From contig CAJUCT010000002.1 in NCBI GenBank assembly GCA_910585015.1, positions 1 through 50,355 of the forward strand: a stretch of 50,355 nucleotides of DNA. The letters are read 5' to 3'. Position 1 is the stretch's first letter. Every line of letters begins with the position of its first letter. Source of the DNA: an uncultured Acetatifactor sp. (lineage in GTDB: Bacteria > Bacillota > Clostridia > Lachnospirales > Lachnospiraceae). Positions 8,617 to 17,475 of the stretch are shown in pieces. The translations under genes were made by a program, and so were the position numbers. Under the pieces are notes generated by a model, which worked only from the letters and a program-made list of their open reading frames with translations, searched no databases and had not been told where the DNA came from.

Positions 8617-9444
8617 TTATTGTTGCCGCCATGCTATCTCGCCCAAATGCCTTCCGAGCGCTTCCAGATGCGCCTCATCAATGGCTCCTGCATGAATATC
8701 TGCATATAATCCATTACTTCGGATCCATGCAATGAGTTTTTCATTTGAATACATTACGGCAATTCCATATACATTGAACTCTGATAGAAGGTGATATTGC
8801 TCATCACAAAAATTTTCTAATTCTCTCTCTATATCGAGTGTTGTCACAAACTTGCCTTTGCATTTTCCTTTTTTATAAACAGGCTTGCCCTCCAATGCAA
8901 TTGTAAGCATTCTGCCCACGCAAAACTGATAACAGCAAAAACCACTTCTATCTATATTCCATTCTCTTTTGTAATATTGTGCAAGACATCCGCTTGTTAC
9001 ATCATAGCCGACAATAGGTATTCGCTTTTTCTTGAAGAAAACAATAATATTTTGCTCCACATAAATCTCATCAAGCGGCAAAAAATGCTCTACACTTGTA
9101 AAATATTCTTTCTGATTGTGAATAGCTGTATAAATCAGTTTCAATTCTTTAGGGAAAGGAAGATGGAGCCTTTCTTCAACTGCGGCAAAATCAACCTCCT
9201 GATTTATATTGAGATTCATGAACAAGCGCATTTTCAAAAGCATTGTCTGTAAATCCTTATACTCTGGTTCAAGCAAGCTGTGATTATCCCAAAATCGAAC
9301 AGCCACGTCATCTTCACATATAGGGTGGTCCGATTGAATAAGCTCCGGTTTGAATATTGAAATACTTCCTTGCCCGGAAACTTGTTTCTCGTCATAATAC
9401 CCATAATAAATTTTGCCTCTATAAAAGTAAAATCCTTCTTTCAT
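8617..9444 (-). CDS. SMI1/KNR4 (SUKH)-like protein
   Basis: A 275-residue soluble protein with no signal peptide. Residues about 84-135 (VDFAAVEERLHLPFPKELKL, a short spacer, then HFLPLDEIYVEQNIIVFF) match the pattern of the SMI1/KNR4 or SUKH fold. In bacteria these are most often immunity proteins against polymorphic toxins or general protein-binding modules. No toxin gene is adjacent in the window. The gene is much more AT-rich than the kinase gene that converges on it with 16 bases between them, which suggests recent acquisition. A DUF2087 gene lies just upstream on the same strand, so the two may be co-transcribed. The immunity role is inference. Confidence 0.6.
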   Translation of the reverse strand: MKEGFYFYRGKIYYGYYDEKQVSGQGSISIFKPELIQSDHPICEDDVAVRFWDNHSLLEPEYKDLQTMLLKMRLFMNLNINQEVDFAAVEERLHLPFPKELKLIYTAIHNQKEYFTSVEHFLPLDEIYVEQNIIVFFKKKRIPIVGYDVTSGCLAQYYKREWNIDRSGFCCYQFCVGRMLTIALEGKPVYKKGKCKGKFVTTLDIERELENFCDEQYHLLSEFNVYGIAVMYSNEKLIAWIRSNGLYADIHAGAIDEAHLEALGRHLGEIAWRQQ

Positions 9445-9495
9445 AATGTTTAGTCCGTTCTTAATTCCAATCCATATTCTTGTAATAAAACCTGC

Positions 9496-9816
9496 CTAAT
9501 CCTCTCGGATATATTCTGCATATACATTTCTCCAATCATTTTCTACCCAATACTCTGAACCATCCCGAAGTCTTCCAATCAGCTTATATTGATACATCTC
9601 CCTGCGAATTAGTTCTATATCACTAAATGCAATATTTAACCTTATAATTTCGTTTATCTCTTTTTCTGTATATTTCCTGTTTGCGTCCATCTGTTCTGTG
9701 ATTTTTATAAGAACAATAATCCTCATCGGTCTTTTAGATGGATATTGTATTAACCTTCCCTCAGAGTCATAATAGTTGTCCAGTTTTTTATTATATGCTT
9801 GAATAGTTTTCTCCAT
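9496..9816 (-). CDS. DUF2087 domain protein
   Basis: A 106-residue protein. Residues about 48-92 (RKYTEKEINEIIRL, LIRREMYQYKLIGRLRDGS, EYWVEND) fit DUF2087, a small winged-helix-like domain often found at the C-terminus of transcriptional regulators or as a stand-alone protein. The start is taken at 9816 (MEKTIQAYNKK) because GGAGGG lies 7 bases upstream, although the frame is open further back. It is AT-rich like its neighbour at 8617-9444, 51 bases downstream. The function is unproven; DNA binding is an inference from the fold. Confidence 0.65.
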   Translation of the reverse strand: MEKTIQAYNKKLDNYYDSEGRLIQYPSKRPMRIIVLIKITEQMDANRKYTEKEINEIIRLNIAFSDIELIRREMYQYKLIGRLRDGSEYWVENDWRNVYAEYIRED

Positions 9817-10089
9817 AATATTTCCCTCCACAAAATCTCCAATTGTTGAATTATTTAATGCTACTATTTTAGCATAAACGCACATACAATTCCATTAATT
9901 TTTTTAATCTCCATATGCCCTGCGATATTTGTGGGTGTTTTTACCTGTATTTGTTTGTCACCTCTCCGCATTATCCAACATCTGTCGGCTACACACAAAT
10001 CACACATAAATCCCAAATATATCCCAAAGAAACCTGCTATGCTATAGATACACTTAACAGCATATGACCAAAAGAATACAGAGTAGGTA

Positions 10090-10171
10090 AAATGCGGAAC
10101 TCTTAAACAGCATATTACCGGATATTCATCACCAAACTTGTGTGGTTGGAGGTGATATGCGGAACTCTTAA
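10090..10171. repeat. Family A palindromic element, locus A1
   Basis: The 15-base box ATGCGGAACTCTTAA occurs at 10092-10106 and again at 10157-10171. Between them lies the module GGATATTCATCACC (10120-10133), which can pair with GGTGAT just before the second box. The element ends about 25 bases before the ATG of the downstream lipoprotein, in its 5' leader. The rest of the gap 9817-10090 is AT-rich and shows nothing further that I can support. Confidence 0.6.
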
Positions 10172-10195
10172 TTAGGAAAGGATTGGTGTATCGAA

Positions 10196-11398
10196 ATGAG
10201 AAAGAAGAGGTTGACAGTAGTTATTATGGGAGCATTGCTTGTGGGAAGTCTGGCCGGGTGCGGCATGTCGGCGGCTTTGCCGGGGCGGGGGCATGACGCG
10301 GCACAGGGATATGATGAGGCACAGATATATGGTATGACGCAGGGATATGGAGCATTACAGAGAGAAGCGGCCTTGCCGCAGGTGTCATATGAAACCACCG
10401 CCATTGCCTCATACGCCGGGGAATGTGGGGAACCCTGGACCAATGAGGATGCAAGCGGGGAGCAGTTCCGAATCTATGAGCCCTTTGGCATGACCTATGA
10501 CGCGTACAGGAACGAACTGTATTATAACGGAAAATCCGTGCGGTGGTTTGAGGATTATTATCCCGTAGGTGAGGACCCGCAGGCCCAGGCAGGGAGAGAT
10601 TTTTTCAATGAAAGCGGCGTGGTGGATGTATATGCGGTCCGTGACTTTGGCAGTTTTGTACGGGCCGCCGACGGTTCCTATGATCCCAGCGGGAAACTGG
10701 TGGGTCTGCAGGAATTTACGGAGGAGGAATTTGCGGCCCGTGATATAGAGGCATTGAAAAATCCTCCTAAGGAAATAACGGCGGCCACTGGACCGGCGCC
10801 ATCCGCGGAGGAAATGCAGGAGATGGCAAAAGAGTATGAAAGTTTTGGCCTGACCTATGACGCAAAGGCGGACCAGTGGTATCTGGGAGGCGAGAAAGTC
10901 CGCTATTTCCAGGATATTTTGACTTCCAACGGAGAAAGTCTCAACAGCGGCCGCTTTAAGGGAGCCATGCGGTCCTTTGCCAGCGAGGACGGTACGGTGG
11001 ATGTCTACATGATCCGGGATTATGCGAGAGTGAATGCCCTGGGATATGGAACGCTGATAGGACTTGAAACGGAAGAAGACATAAGACGGCTTCCCGGCGG
11101 CAGAGTGGACTATACCGTATATGAACCCTATGGAATGGTTTACGATGAAAAGTTGGACTGCTACACCTACAATGGCAGTGTGGTGCGTTTTTTCAATGAT
11201 CCGGCGGGCGTCGGCTTTACAAATTTTTTTACAGGAACGGTGGACATTGAGGCAAAGCGGGATGAGAGTAATGAACTGACGGGTATCGTGGAATGCACCC
11301 GGGAAGTATACGACTATCATACCGCAAAATATAATCGCTTCCACAATGGACTCACAGAGCCCGGCGCCGTCCTGGAGGGCGGATCCGGGCAATATTGA
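10196..11398 (+). CDS. Lipoprotein with three tandem domains of unknown family
   Basis: A 400-residue predicted lipoprotein: positively charged start MRKKR, hydrophobic core, and lipobox LAGC with Cys at residue 22. The mature part holds three copies of one unit of about 60 residues, near 93-150, 213-275 and 308-360. Each begins like YEPFGMTYDAYRNELYYNGK, YESFGLTYDAKADQWYLGG or VYEPYGMVYDEKLDCY, and continues with VR-W/Y/F-F and VD(V/I)...RD. I do not recognise the family. AGGAAAGG lies ahead of the ATG. It is probably anchored outside the membrane, and the repeated Tyr-rich units may bind a ligand or protein. Confidence 0.75.
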   Translation: MRKKRLTVVIMGALLVGSLAGCGMSAALPGRGHDAAQGYDEAQIYGMTQGYGALQREAALPQVSYETTAIASYAGECGEPWTNEDASGEQFRIYEPFGMTYDAYRNELYYNGKSVRWFEDYYPVGEDPQAQAGRDFFNESGVVDVYAVRDFGSFVRAADGSYDPSGKLVGLQEFTEEEFAARDIEALKNPPKEITAATGPAPSAEEMQEMAKEYESFGLTYDAKADQWYLGGEKVRYFQDILTSNGESLNSGRFKGAMRSFASEDGTVDVYMIRDYARVNALGYGTLIGLETEEDIRRLPGGRVDYTVYEPYGMVYDEKLDCYTYNGSVVRFFNDPAGVGFTNFFTGTVDIEAKRDESNELTGIVECTREVYDYHTAKYNRFHNGLTEPGAVLEGGSGQY

Positions 11399-11492
11399 TG
11401 GCAATGACGGTGTACCATAAGATTAAGTGCGTTATACTCGTGCCTTGGCGATTGCCAGACTGGATTGCAAATGCATGATACAAAATACCAAG

Positions 11493-11521
11493 TTGCGGCA
11501 GCGGACAATCCTGTGTATAAT
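11493..11521 (+). promoter_or_regulatory. Sigma-A promoter upstream of the LytTR regulator
   Basis: TTGCGG at 11493-11498, a 17-base spacer and TATAAT at 11516-11521. Transcription would start near 11528, giving a leader of about 230 bases before the regulator ATG. The rest of the gap 11399-11492 shows nothing I can support. Confidence 0.65.
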
Positions 11522-11574
11522 AGAAGCGTGGGAAGGCGCGCAATAACGGCGTATTGATTGGGAGAAGATAACTT

Positions 11575-11604
11575 ATGGGCATGTTTTTGAACATTGCGTC
11601 TTAA
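11575..11604 (+). CDS. Possible nine-codon leader peptide
   Basis: ATG at 11575 to TAA at 11604 encodes MGMFLNIAS, with GGGAG about 10 bases upstream, inside the transcribed leader of the LytTR regulator. The ribosome binding site is good, but an ORF this short can occur by chance. If real, it would be a leader peptide or a very short signal. Confidence 0.2.
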   Translation: MGMFLNIAS

Positions 11605-11757
11605 GGGAAAGCTAGGCGAGAAGTCCAAGTATACAGGCAGGATTCTGGCAGCTGGAATCAGCTAAAACAGAAAGACAAAGGAATATTTCTGTAAGGTGGA
11701 GGCGCTGCCTTAAAGATATTTTTGAAATATATCTGGAATCCCAGATAAGAGGTGAGC

Positions 11758-12459
11758 ATGAACTATAAAATTTCTGTCATTGATGACAGCCGCGCCGATG
11801 CGGAATACGTTGCCGGTCTTGCCGCCCGGTGGGCCCAATCCGCCGGACACACTTTGGGTATTTCACTATTTCCCTCCGCGGAAGCCTTTCTCTTTCAATA
11901 CGAAGACGAGCAGAATTTTGACATTCTCCTGCTGGATATCGAGATGGGGGAGTTGAGCGGCGTTGATCTTGCTAAGAGGGTGCGCCGGGGAAATGACGCA
12001 GTCCAGATTGTTTTTATCACCGGCTATCCGGATTTCATTGCGGAGGGATATGAAGTATCCGCGCTGCATTACCTTATGAAGCCGGTTTCCTATGAAAAGC
12101 TGTGCGGGGTGTTGGATAAGGCCGTCACCAATCTGGCAAAGGCGGAAAAGCGGCTGTGTGTAACTTATGACCGCAGGATGGATTTTGTGCCGCTCTCGCG
12201 GATCCTATACATCGAGGCCCAGAGACAGTGGGTGTTGATCCATACTTTTGATGAGATCTACCGGATGAAAAAATCCCTTGCCGAGACCGGAAATGAACTG
12301 AATGAGTACTTTTTCAAATGTCAGAGATCATATCTGGTAAACCTTTGGCATGTCACGCAGATCCGAAGCAGCTGCGTGGTGCTGAAGAACGGGGAGGAGG
12401 TTCCCATCAGCCGGGGGATGGCGGAGAAGATAGGAAAAGAAATGATACGCCTGTTTTAA
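11758..12459 (+). CDS. LytTR family response regulator
   Basis: A 233-residue regulator of the AgrA/LytR type. Receiver domain: acidic IDD at 8-10, phosphoacceptor Asp60 in ILLLDIEMG, Thr88 in IVFITGYPD and Lys108 in YLMKPVS. The LytTR DNA-binding domain fills the C-terminal half (IEAQRQWVLIHTFDEIYRMK, then CQRSYLVNLWHV and SRGMAEKI). ATG 11758 has AGAGGTG at the right distance; the GTG at 11752 is possible but worse placed. The kinase gene follows after 21 bases. Regulators of this type usually control peptide, bacteriocin or exporter genes, and two ABC exporter genes follow downstream. Confidence 0.9.
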   Translation: MNYKISVIDDSRADAEYVAGLAARWAQSAGHTLGISLFPSAEAFLFQYEDEQNFDILLLDIEMGELSGVDLAKRVRRGNDAVQIVFITGYPDFIAEGYEVSALHYLMKPVSYEKLCGVLDKAVTNLAKAEKRLCVTYDRRMDFVPLSRILYIEAQRQWVLIHTFDEIYRMKKSLAETGNELNEYFFKCQRSYLVNLWHVTQIRSSCVVLKNGEEVPISRGMAEKIGKEMIRLF

Positions 12460-12480
12460 TTCCAGGCTTAAGAGGTACGT

Positions 12481-13149
12481 ATGTTGTTACAAAAATGGAT
12501 TGACAAACGAATCGAGGACTACCAGAGCGATCTGCTCCAGAAATATTGTGACGAAGTGGAGTCCATGTATACGAAGATGCGGGGGTGGCGGCATGACTAC
12601 CATAACCACATTCAGGTGCTGCAGGCCAGCATGGCGCTGGGAAAATATGGCGAGGTGAACGACTATCTGCGTCAGCTGAACGATGATCTGACCCAGGTGG
12701 ATACTACGGTCAAGACCGGCAGGGTGATGATAGACGCGATTCTGAACGGGAAGATGAATATTGCGGTGCAGAACCATATCGCAGTCAATGCCAAGGCGAA
12801 GATTCCGGAGGGGACGCCGCTCACGGACGTGGATCTGTGCGCCATCATCGGGAATCTGCTGGACAACGCCATCGAGGAGAACAAGAGACTGTCGCTGGAA
12901 GAGCGGTTTATCCGCATTTATATCGGACAGAAGAATACCCAGTTTTATCTGGCTATTACCAACGCCGCAGGGAAGAAGAGGGACAGACACAGAAGCCTGT
13001 TTCCGTCCGCGAAAGGATCCAGGCATGGGCTGGGGCTTGTACGGGTGGAAAGCCTTGTGAAAAAATACGGCGGTCTTTTTTCCGCGGACAGTGAGGACGG
13101 CGGATTTACGGCGGAGTTGTTGATTCCGCTGCATAACAGAGAAGAGTAA
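12481..13149 (+). CDS. Soluble GHKL-type sensor histidine kinase
   Basis: A 222-residue kinase with no membrane segment at all. It starts directly with the helical dimerisation region and the conserved H box (WRHDYHNHIQVLQ, His38), as in AgrC/CitA-like kinases. The GHKL ATPase domain follows: CAIIGNLLDNAIEENKR (N box) and GSRHGLGLVRVESLVKKYGG (G box). AgrC relatives normally carry 5-7 N-terminal membrane helices that sense a peptide. Here AAGAGG precedes the ATG and no upstream frame continues the protein, so it is a cytoplasmic variant rather than an obvious truncation. It probably takes its signal from another protein or inside the cell. Confidence 0.85.
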   Translation: MLLQKWIDKRIEDYQSDLLQKYCDEVESMYTKMRGWRHDYHNHIQVLQASMALGKYGEVNDYLRQLNDDLTQVDTTVKTGRVMIDAILNGKMNIAVQNHIAVNAKAKIPEGTPLTDVDLCAIIGNLLDNAIEENKRLSLEERFIRIYIGQKNTQFYLAITNAAGKKRDRHRSLFPSAKGSRHGLGLVRVESLVKKYGGLFSADSEDGGFTAELLIPLHNREE

Positions 13150-13151
13150 AG

Positions 13152-13203
13152 CTGCATTTCGTTTACCGAAAACGACTTTTGGTACTCGAAATGCAGTTTT
13201 TTT
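13152..13203 (+). terminator. Rho-independent terminator of the LytTR/GHKL operon
   Basis: CTGCATTTCG (13152-13161) pairs perfectly with CGAAATGCAG (13187-13196), followed by seven T (13197-13203). It lies immediately after the kinase stop. Confidence 0.85.
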
Positions 13204-13307
13204 CGTATGGGGTGATAATATGTCCTATGAGAACACGAAGTTTTCTCCGCAAGCACAATTACAGAGTTCGTGAAGCAGTTCCAGTAATATACTTATCGGA
13301 ACCAGAG

Positions 13308-13373
13308 GTGTGCGGAGGTCTAAAGCGGGATATTCATCACTGGTTTGTGTGCTTTACGGGAGTATGCGGACCT
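13308..13373. repeat. Family A palindromic element, locus A2 (diverged)
   Basis: Boxes TGCGGA (13311-13316) and TATGCGGA (about 13363-13370) flank the module GGATATTCATCAC (13328-13340) shared with loci A1 and A3. Outer arms AGGTC/GACCT and TAAAGC/GCTTTA can pair. It is the most diverged copy. Confidence 0.45.
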
Positions 13374-13377
13374 TTAT

Positions 13378-13441
13378 ACTACATAACGCCAGAATTTAAC
13401 GTATTGCATTGGTTAAACGTATATGGCTGGCGTTATATAGT
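13378..13441. other. 15-bp stem hairpin upstream of the ABC transporter genes
   Basis: ACTACATAACGCCAG (13378-13392) pairs with CTGGCGTTATATAGT (13427-13441), one G-T apart. The loop has an inner TTTAAC/GTTAAA stem. It ends 58 bases before the ATG at 13500 and may be an operator or leader structure for the exporter operon. Confidence 0.4.
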
Positions 13442-13499
13442 CAGGTTACTCGGGAATTTTAACTGTTAGGCAGTATAAATAGGAGGGATCTGGATTCAT

Positions 13500-15329
13500 A
13501 TGGAGAGAAAGAACAGGGAACAGAAGGAACCGAAACGCAAGCCGAAATACGGTATGCTTTCGTGTGTGAGGTATATTTACCGCATCCTGTGGCAGGGGGA
13601 GCGGGGATTGGTGTTTACAGGGATTTTTACGGTGCCGGTTTCCCTGGCGCTGTCGGCTCTGGCTCTTTATGCGCCTCCTGTCATGCTGTCCGCGCTGGAG
13701 ACATCGGAGCGTTTTTCCAAGGTGGCACTGGTAATTATGGGACTGCTGCTGGCGCAGCTTTTGTTTGAACTGGCCAACAATGTGATCTCTGCCAAGATTA
13801 ATAGTTCGGAGAACTATGTCCTGAGACAGATGGGCTATATATGGGAACAATTCCAGCGTGAACGGGACTGGTACCATATGTATAACCCCGAAGTGCAGAA
13901 GGCGGATAAGCGCGCCGATGATGCCATCACGAACAATCATACGGCGGGCGTACATTTCCCCATGGAATTTTCCAATATGCTCACCCAGGTCCTGAGTTTC
14001 CTGCTGTTTGGATCGGTGGTCTCCCTTCTGCATCCGGCTATTATCCTTCTGCTTGTGGTTGGCTGCCTGATCGGCGCCGCCCTGGGAAAATGGGAGCGGG
14101 GGAAAAACTGGGAGGACAGGGATATCCGCAATGACCTTGACAAGAAGATTGGATATGCCGCTTTCGGCATGTCCCGTGATTTTAAGTATGCCAAGGATGT
14201 GCGGCTGTACGGCATGAAAAAGCCCTTGCATGACCGCCTTGACCGCCTGTTTGCCCTGCGGATGGCCGAGCAGGGAAAGGTGGAGCGGCGCAGTATACTC
14301 GCCGCTGCCGCACAATTCCTTGTGATCCTCATCCGGGACGGGGCGGCATATATTTTCCTGATCGGAGAGGCCGTGAGGGGAAATGTGGATGCATCCTCCT
14401 TCGTGCTGTATTTCTCGGCGATCACATCCCTGTCCGGGGTGATGGGCGGCATTCTGGGAACGATAAACAGGGTTTCCGAGGGCGCCATGCAGGTCTCCGA
14501 TTTCCGGGAGGCCATGGAGGTGGAAGACAGGCTCAACCGGGGGCCGGGCATCCCGGTGCCCCAGGGACCATTTTCCATCGAATTTAAGAATGTATCCTAT
14601 CAGTATCCCAAGGGGGAGAAAAAAGTGCTGGATCATATATCCTTTCGCATAGAGGCGGGGGAGAAGATTGCGCTGGTGGGCTTAAACGGCGCAGGTAAGA
14701 CCACATTGACCATGCTGATGTGTGGATTGCTTCTGCCGGATGAGGGGGAAATCCTGCTGGACGGACATACCCTGTATGAATACAACCGGGACGAGATGTA
14801 TGCTCTATTTGGGGTCGTACCGCAGCGGTTCCATCTGCTGCCGGTTTCTCTTGCCCGAAATATCGCTTCCGCCGCGGCAGAGGAGACGATTGACCGTGAC
14901 CGCCTTGCGGACTGCATCAGGCTGGCGGGACTGACGGAAAAGATCACATCCCTGCCCAGGGGAGCGGATACTCTGCTGGGCAGGGAACTCAACGAGGATG
15001 GCATAGAACTGTCCGGCGGGGAGACGCAGAAACTCCTGCTTGCGCGGCTGCTCTATAAAAATCCCCCCTGCATCATTCTTGATGAGCCCACGGCGGCGCT
15101 GGATCCCATTGCAGAGGATAAAATGTACCGCAGCTACAATGAGATTGCGGCCCGGGCCACATCCATATTCATATCCCACCGGCTGGCTTCAACGAATTTT
15201 TGCGACCGTATTTTTCTGCTGGACAATGCCAGCTTCGCGGAGGTGGGCACCCATGAGGAACTGATGGCGGCGGGTGGAAAGTATAAAGAACTGTTTGAAA
15301 TTCAGAGCAAGTATTACTCAGAACACTAA
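13500..15329 (+). CDS. ABC exporter half-transporter, first of pair
   Basis: A 609-residue fused permease/ATPase of the ABC exporter type. The N-terminal membrane domain (about 35-320) has roughly six hydrophobic helices, including GIFTVPVSLALSALALYAPP and the later FGSVVSLLHPAIILLLVVG. The ATPase domain (about 350-600) shows Walker A GLNGAGKTT near 393, Q-loop VVPQRF, signature ELSGGETQK near 503, Walker B CIILDEPTAALD near 523 and switch His in FISHRL. AGGAGGG precedes the ATG. It probably forms a heterodimer with the next gene product and, given the LytTR system upstream, may export a peptide; the substrate is inferred, not seen. Confidence 0.9.
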   Translation: MERKNREQKEPKRKPKYGMLSCVRYIYRILWQGERGLVFTGIFTVPVSLALSALALYAPPVMLSALETSERFSKVALVIMGLLLAQLLFELANNVISAKINSSENYVLRQMGYIWEQFQRERDWYHMYNPEVQKADKRADDAITNNHTAGVHFPMEFSNMLTQVLSFLLFGSVVSLLHPAIILLLVVGCLIGAALGKWERGKNWEDRDIRNDLDKKIGYAAFGMSRDFKYAKDVRLYGMKKPLHDRLDRLFALRMAEQGKVERRSILAAAAQFLVILIRDGAAYIFLIGEAVRGNVDASSFVLYFSAITSLSGVMGGILGTINRVSEGAMQVSDFREAMEVEDRLNRGPGIPVPQGPFSIEFKNVSYQYPKGEKKVLDHISFRIEAGEKIALVGLNGAGKTTLTMLMCGLLLPDEGEILLDGHTLYEYNRDEMYALFGVVPQRFHLLPVSLARNIASAAAEETIDRDRLADCIRLAGLTEKITSLPRGADTLLGRELNEDGIELSGGETQKLLLARLLYKNPPCIILDEPTAALDPIAEDKMYRSYNEIAARATSIFISHRLASTNFCDRIFLLDNASFAEVGTHEELMAAGGKYKELFEIQSKYYSEH

Positions 15330-15408
15330 TAAATACCATTCCTGAAGGAGCTTTTACGGATTGCGCCGACGGGGAACATGTGGAACAAAAATAAGGAGGC
15401 CGGAAAAG

Positions 15409-17400
15409 ATGGCAGGGAATAATAACGAGGGAGAACGCAGGCTTTGCAAGGAATGGAAGCTGGTCTGGCGGGCCATGGGAATCCTGAATGAGATGCTGCC
15501 TCATCTATGGCTGTACCAGGTGCTGGGCATTCTCACGGATACCTTTTCGCCCTACTTTGGGCTCTATATGTCCGCACAGCTGGTCAATGAACTTGCGGGG
15601 GACTGTGATTACAGAAGACTGCTTATGCTGGCGGGGATCACGGTCCTTGGCGGATTTCTGCTCTCTTTTACGGCAAAAATTCTGCAGAGCAAGAGGGCAA
15701 TATATGACAATTTCCTGTTTGACAAGCATGAAGCCTATCTGGCGGACGCACAGAATGATTTTCAGTATGAGCACTTGGAGAACCCGGAGGTGGTACACCT
15801 GCGCTCCAGTATTTTCGCAGGCATGAATGCCACAGGGGCGGGGCTTGTGACGGTTAAGTGGCAAGTCTCTGACCTGATCAGCAACATTCTGGGCGTTATC
15901 TTCTCTGTCTCCCTGACAGTATCCATGTTCACTATGGCAGCCCAGGGCCAGTATGCAGGAATCTTCGGCTTTATCAATTCTCCGGCTTCTGCAGTGGTGA
16001 TTCTGGGGTTGATTATCCTGAATGCATTCTGTTCCATAAAGATTTCTGCTGCCAGCATGGTCAGGCAGCAGAAGGCCCTTGGCAAGCTGGCGGCCGATAA
16101 TACACATTATTCTATTTTCTGCCGTCTGTGGGGAGCGGATATGATTATGTTTGATCTCAACAGGGTTGTAATAGAAGAGTTCCGTAAGCGCAGGCTCCGC
16201 CCGAAATGGGTGGCGGAGAGAGAAGAGACGGTCATAAGATACAATTCTCTGTCCATCATTTTGAACGCGGTTGTAAATGTCGTCCTGTTCTTCTTCACGG
16301 CGGCCAAGGCATACATCGGCGTATTTGGAATCGGCAGCTTTATTCTGTATCAGGGGACTATCAAGAGGTTTGTGGCGGCTGTTTCAGGGATTGCCAGCGA
16401 TTTGGGTGGGCTGAGACACAACAATTCTTATCTGGCGCTGCTGTATGAATATCTGGATCTTCCCAATGACATGTACAAGGGGACACTGGCCGTGGAAAAG
16501 CGGGACGATATCGACTATGAAATCGAGTTCAGGGATGTGAGCTTTAAGTATCCCGGCGGGGAAAACTGGGCCCTGCGCCATGTCAGCATGAAATTTAAGA
16601 TCGGCGACAAGCTGGCAATCGTGGGGGAGAACGGTTCGGGCAAAACCACGTTTATCAAGCTTCTCTGCCGCCTGTATGATCCTACGGAGGGGAAGATTCT
16701 GTTAAACGGCATTGATATTACACGATATCGGTACGAGGAATATATGGCGTTGTTCTCCGTGGTTTTCCAGGATTATGCTCTCTTTGGTTTTCCGCTGGGC
16801 GAGAATGTGGCGGTGAAATTAGACTACGATGAGGACAGGGTGCGAGACTGCCTGGTTCGCGCAGGTTTGGGGAATATTTTTGCGCCAAAACCATCTGATA
16901 GTGACGCAAGCGATCTTCCAGAGCAGGCGGAAGCCGGGCCCAGGCAGGCCTTGGATAAGTCGGAGGAAGATAAGCCAGAGGAAGATAAGTCGAAAAGTCT
17001 TGAAAAGTGTTTGCATACGAAAGAGAAAAATGTCTTGAAGCGGGCGATCGGGCGGGAGTATGACTCCGAAGGGATCGACTTCTCCGGCGGGGAACGGCAG
17101 AAAATAGCGCTGGCCCGGGCATTGTATAAAGATGCTCCTTTTGTGGTACTGGATGAGCCTACGGCGGCTCTCGACCCCATTGCGGAGGCGGCGGTCTATG
17201 AGAATTTCAATGTGCTGGTGGAGAATAAGACCGCTGTGTTTATCAGCCACAGGCTGTCAAGCTGCCGGTTCTGTGATTCCATCGCCGTGTTTGACCACGG
17301 GCAGCTCATACAGCAGGGGACACATGATGCGCTGGCGGCGGACGCAGGCGGCAAATACAGCCAACTCTGGCACGCCCAGGCCCAGTATTATGAGAAGTAG
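15409..17400 (+). CDS. ABC exporter half-transporter, second of pair, with acidic insertion
   Basis: A 663-residue permease/ATPase. The membrane domain occupies about 20-340. The ATPase has Walker A GENGSGKTTF near 405, Q-loop VVFQDYALFG, signature DFSGGERQK near 557, Walker B FVVLDEPTAALD near 577 and switch His in FISHRL. Between the Q-loop and the signature it carries about 50 extra, mostly charged residues (about 493-542, including the near-repeat SEEDKPEEDKSKS) that ordinary half-transporters lack. The start is ATG 15409, with AAGGAGG 9 bases before it, rather than the TTG at 15361. It follows its partner by 79 bases and is presumably in the same operon. Confidence 0.9.
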   Translation: MAGNNNEGERRLCKEWKLVWRAMGILNEMLPHLWLYQVLGILTDTFSPYFGLYMSAQLVNELAGDCDYRRLLMLAGITVLGGFLLSFTAKILQSKRAIYDNFLFDKHEAYLADAQNDFQYEHLENPEVVHLRSSIFAGMNATGAGLVTVKWQVSDLISNILGVIFSVSLTVSMFTMAAQGQYAGIFGFINSPASAVVILGLIILNAFCSIKISAASMVRQQKALGKLAADNTHYSIFCRLWGADMIMFDLNRVVIEEFRKRRLRPKWVAEREETVIRYNSLSIILNAVVNVVLFFFTAAKAYIGVFGIGSFILYQGTIKRFVAAVSGIASDLGGLRHNNSYLALLYEYLDLPNDMYKGTLAVEKRDDIDYEIEFRDVSFKYPGGENWALRHVSMKFKIGDKLAIVGENGSGKTTFIKLLCRLYDPTEGKILLNGIDITRYRYEEYMALFSVVFQDYALFGFPLGENVAVKLDYDEDRVRDCLVRAGLGNIFAPKPSDSDASDLPEQAEAGPRQALDKSEEDKPEEDKSKSLEKCLHTKEKNVLKRAIGREYDSEGIDFSGGERQKIALARALYKDAPFVVLDEPTAALDPIAEAAVYENFNVLVENKTAVFISHRLSSCRFCDSIAVFDHGQLIQQGTHDALAADAGGKYSQLWHAQAQYYEK

Positions 17401-17422
17401 AACTTTCATGAGCATTTCTACT

Positions 17423-17454
17423 AAAAAGGGCTTTCTGAAAAATCCGGAAAGCCC
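17423..17454 (-). terminator. Terminator of the fucosidase gene
   Basis: GGGCTTTC (17428-17435) pairs with GAAAGCCC (17447-17454). Five A on the plus strand at 17423-17427 become the T-run on the minus strand. It lies 22 bases beyond the fucosidase stop, between two convergent genes, and may weakly serve the ABC operon too. Confidence 0.7.
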
Positions 17455-17475
17455 CATAAATGGAATAAATATACT

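Noticed and set aside
13215..13268. Seventeen-codon ORF (MSYENTKFSPQAQLQSS) as an exported peptide precursor
   Set aside because: Weak ribosome binding site, no leader or Cys/Thr core typical of modified peptides, and it lies right behind a terminator.
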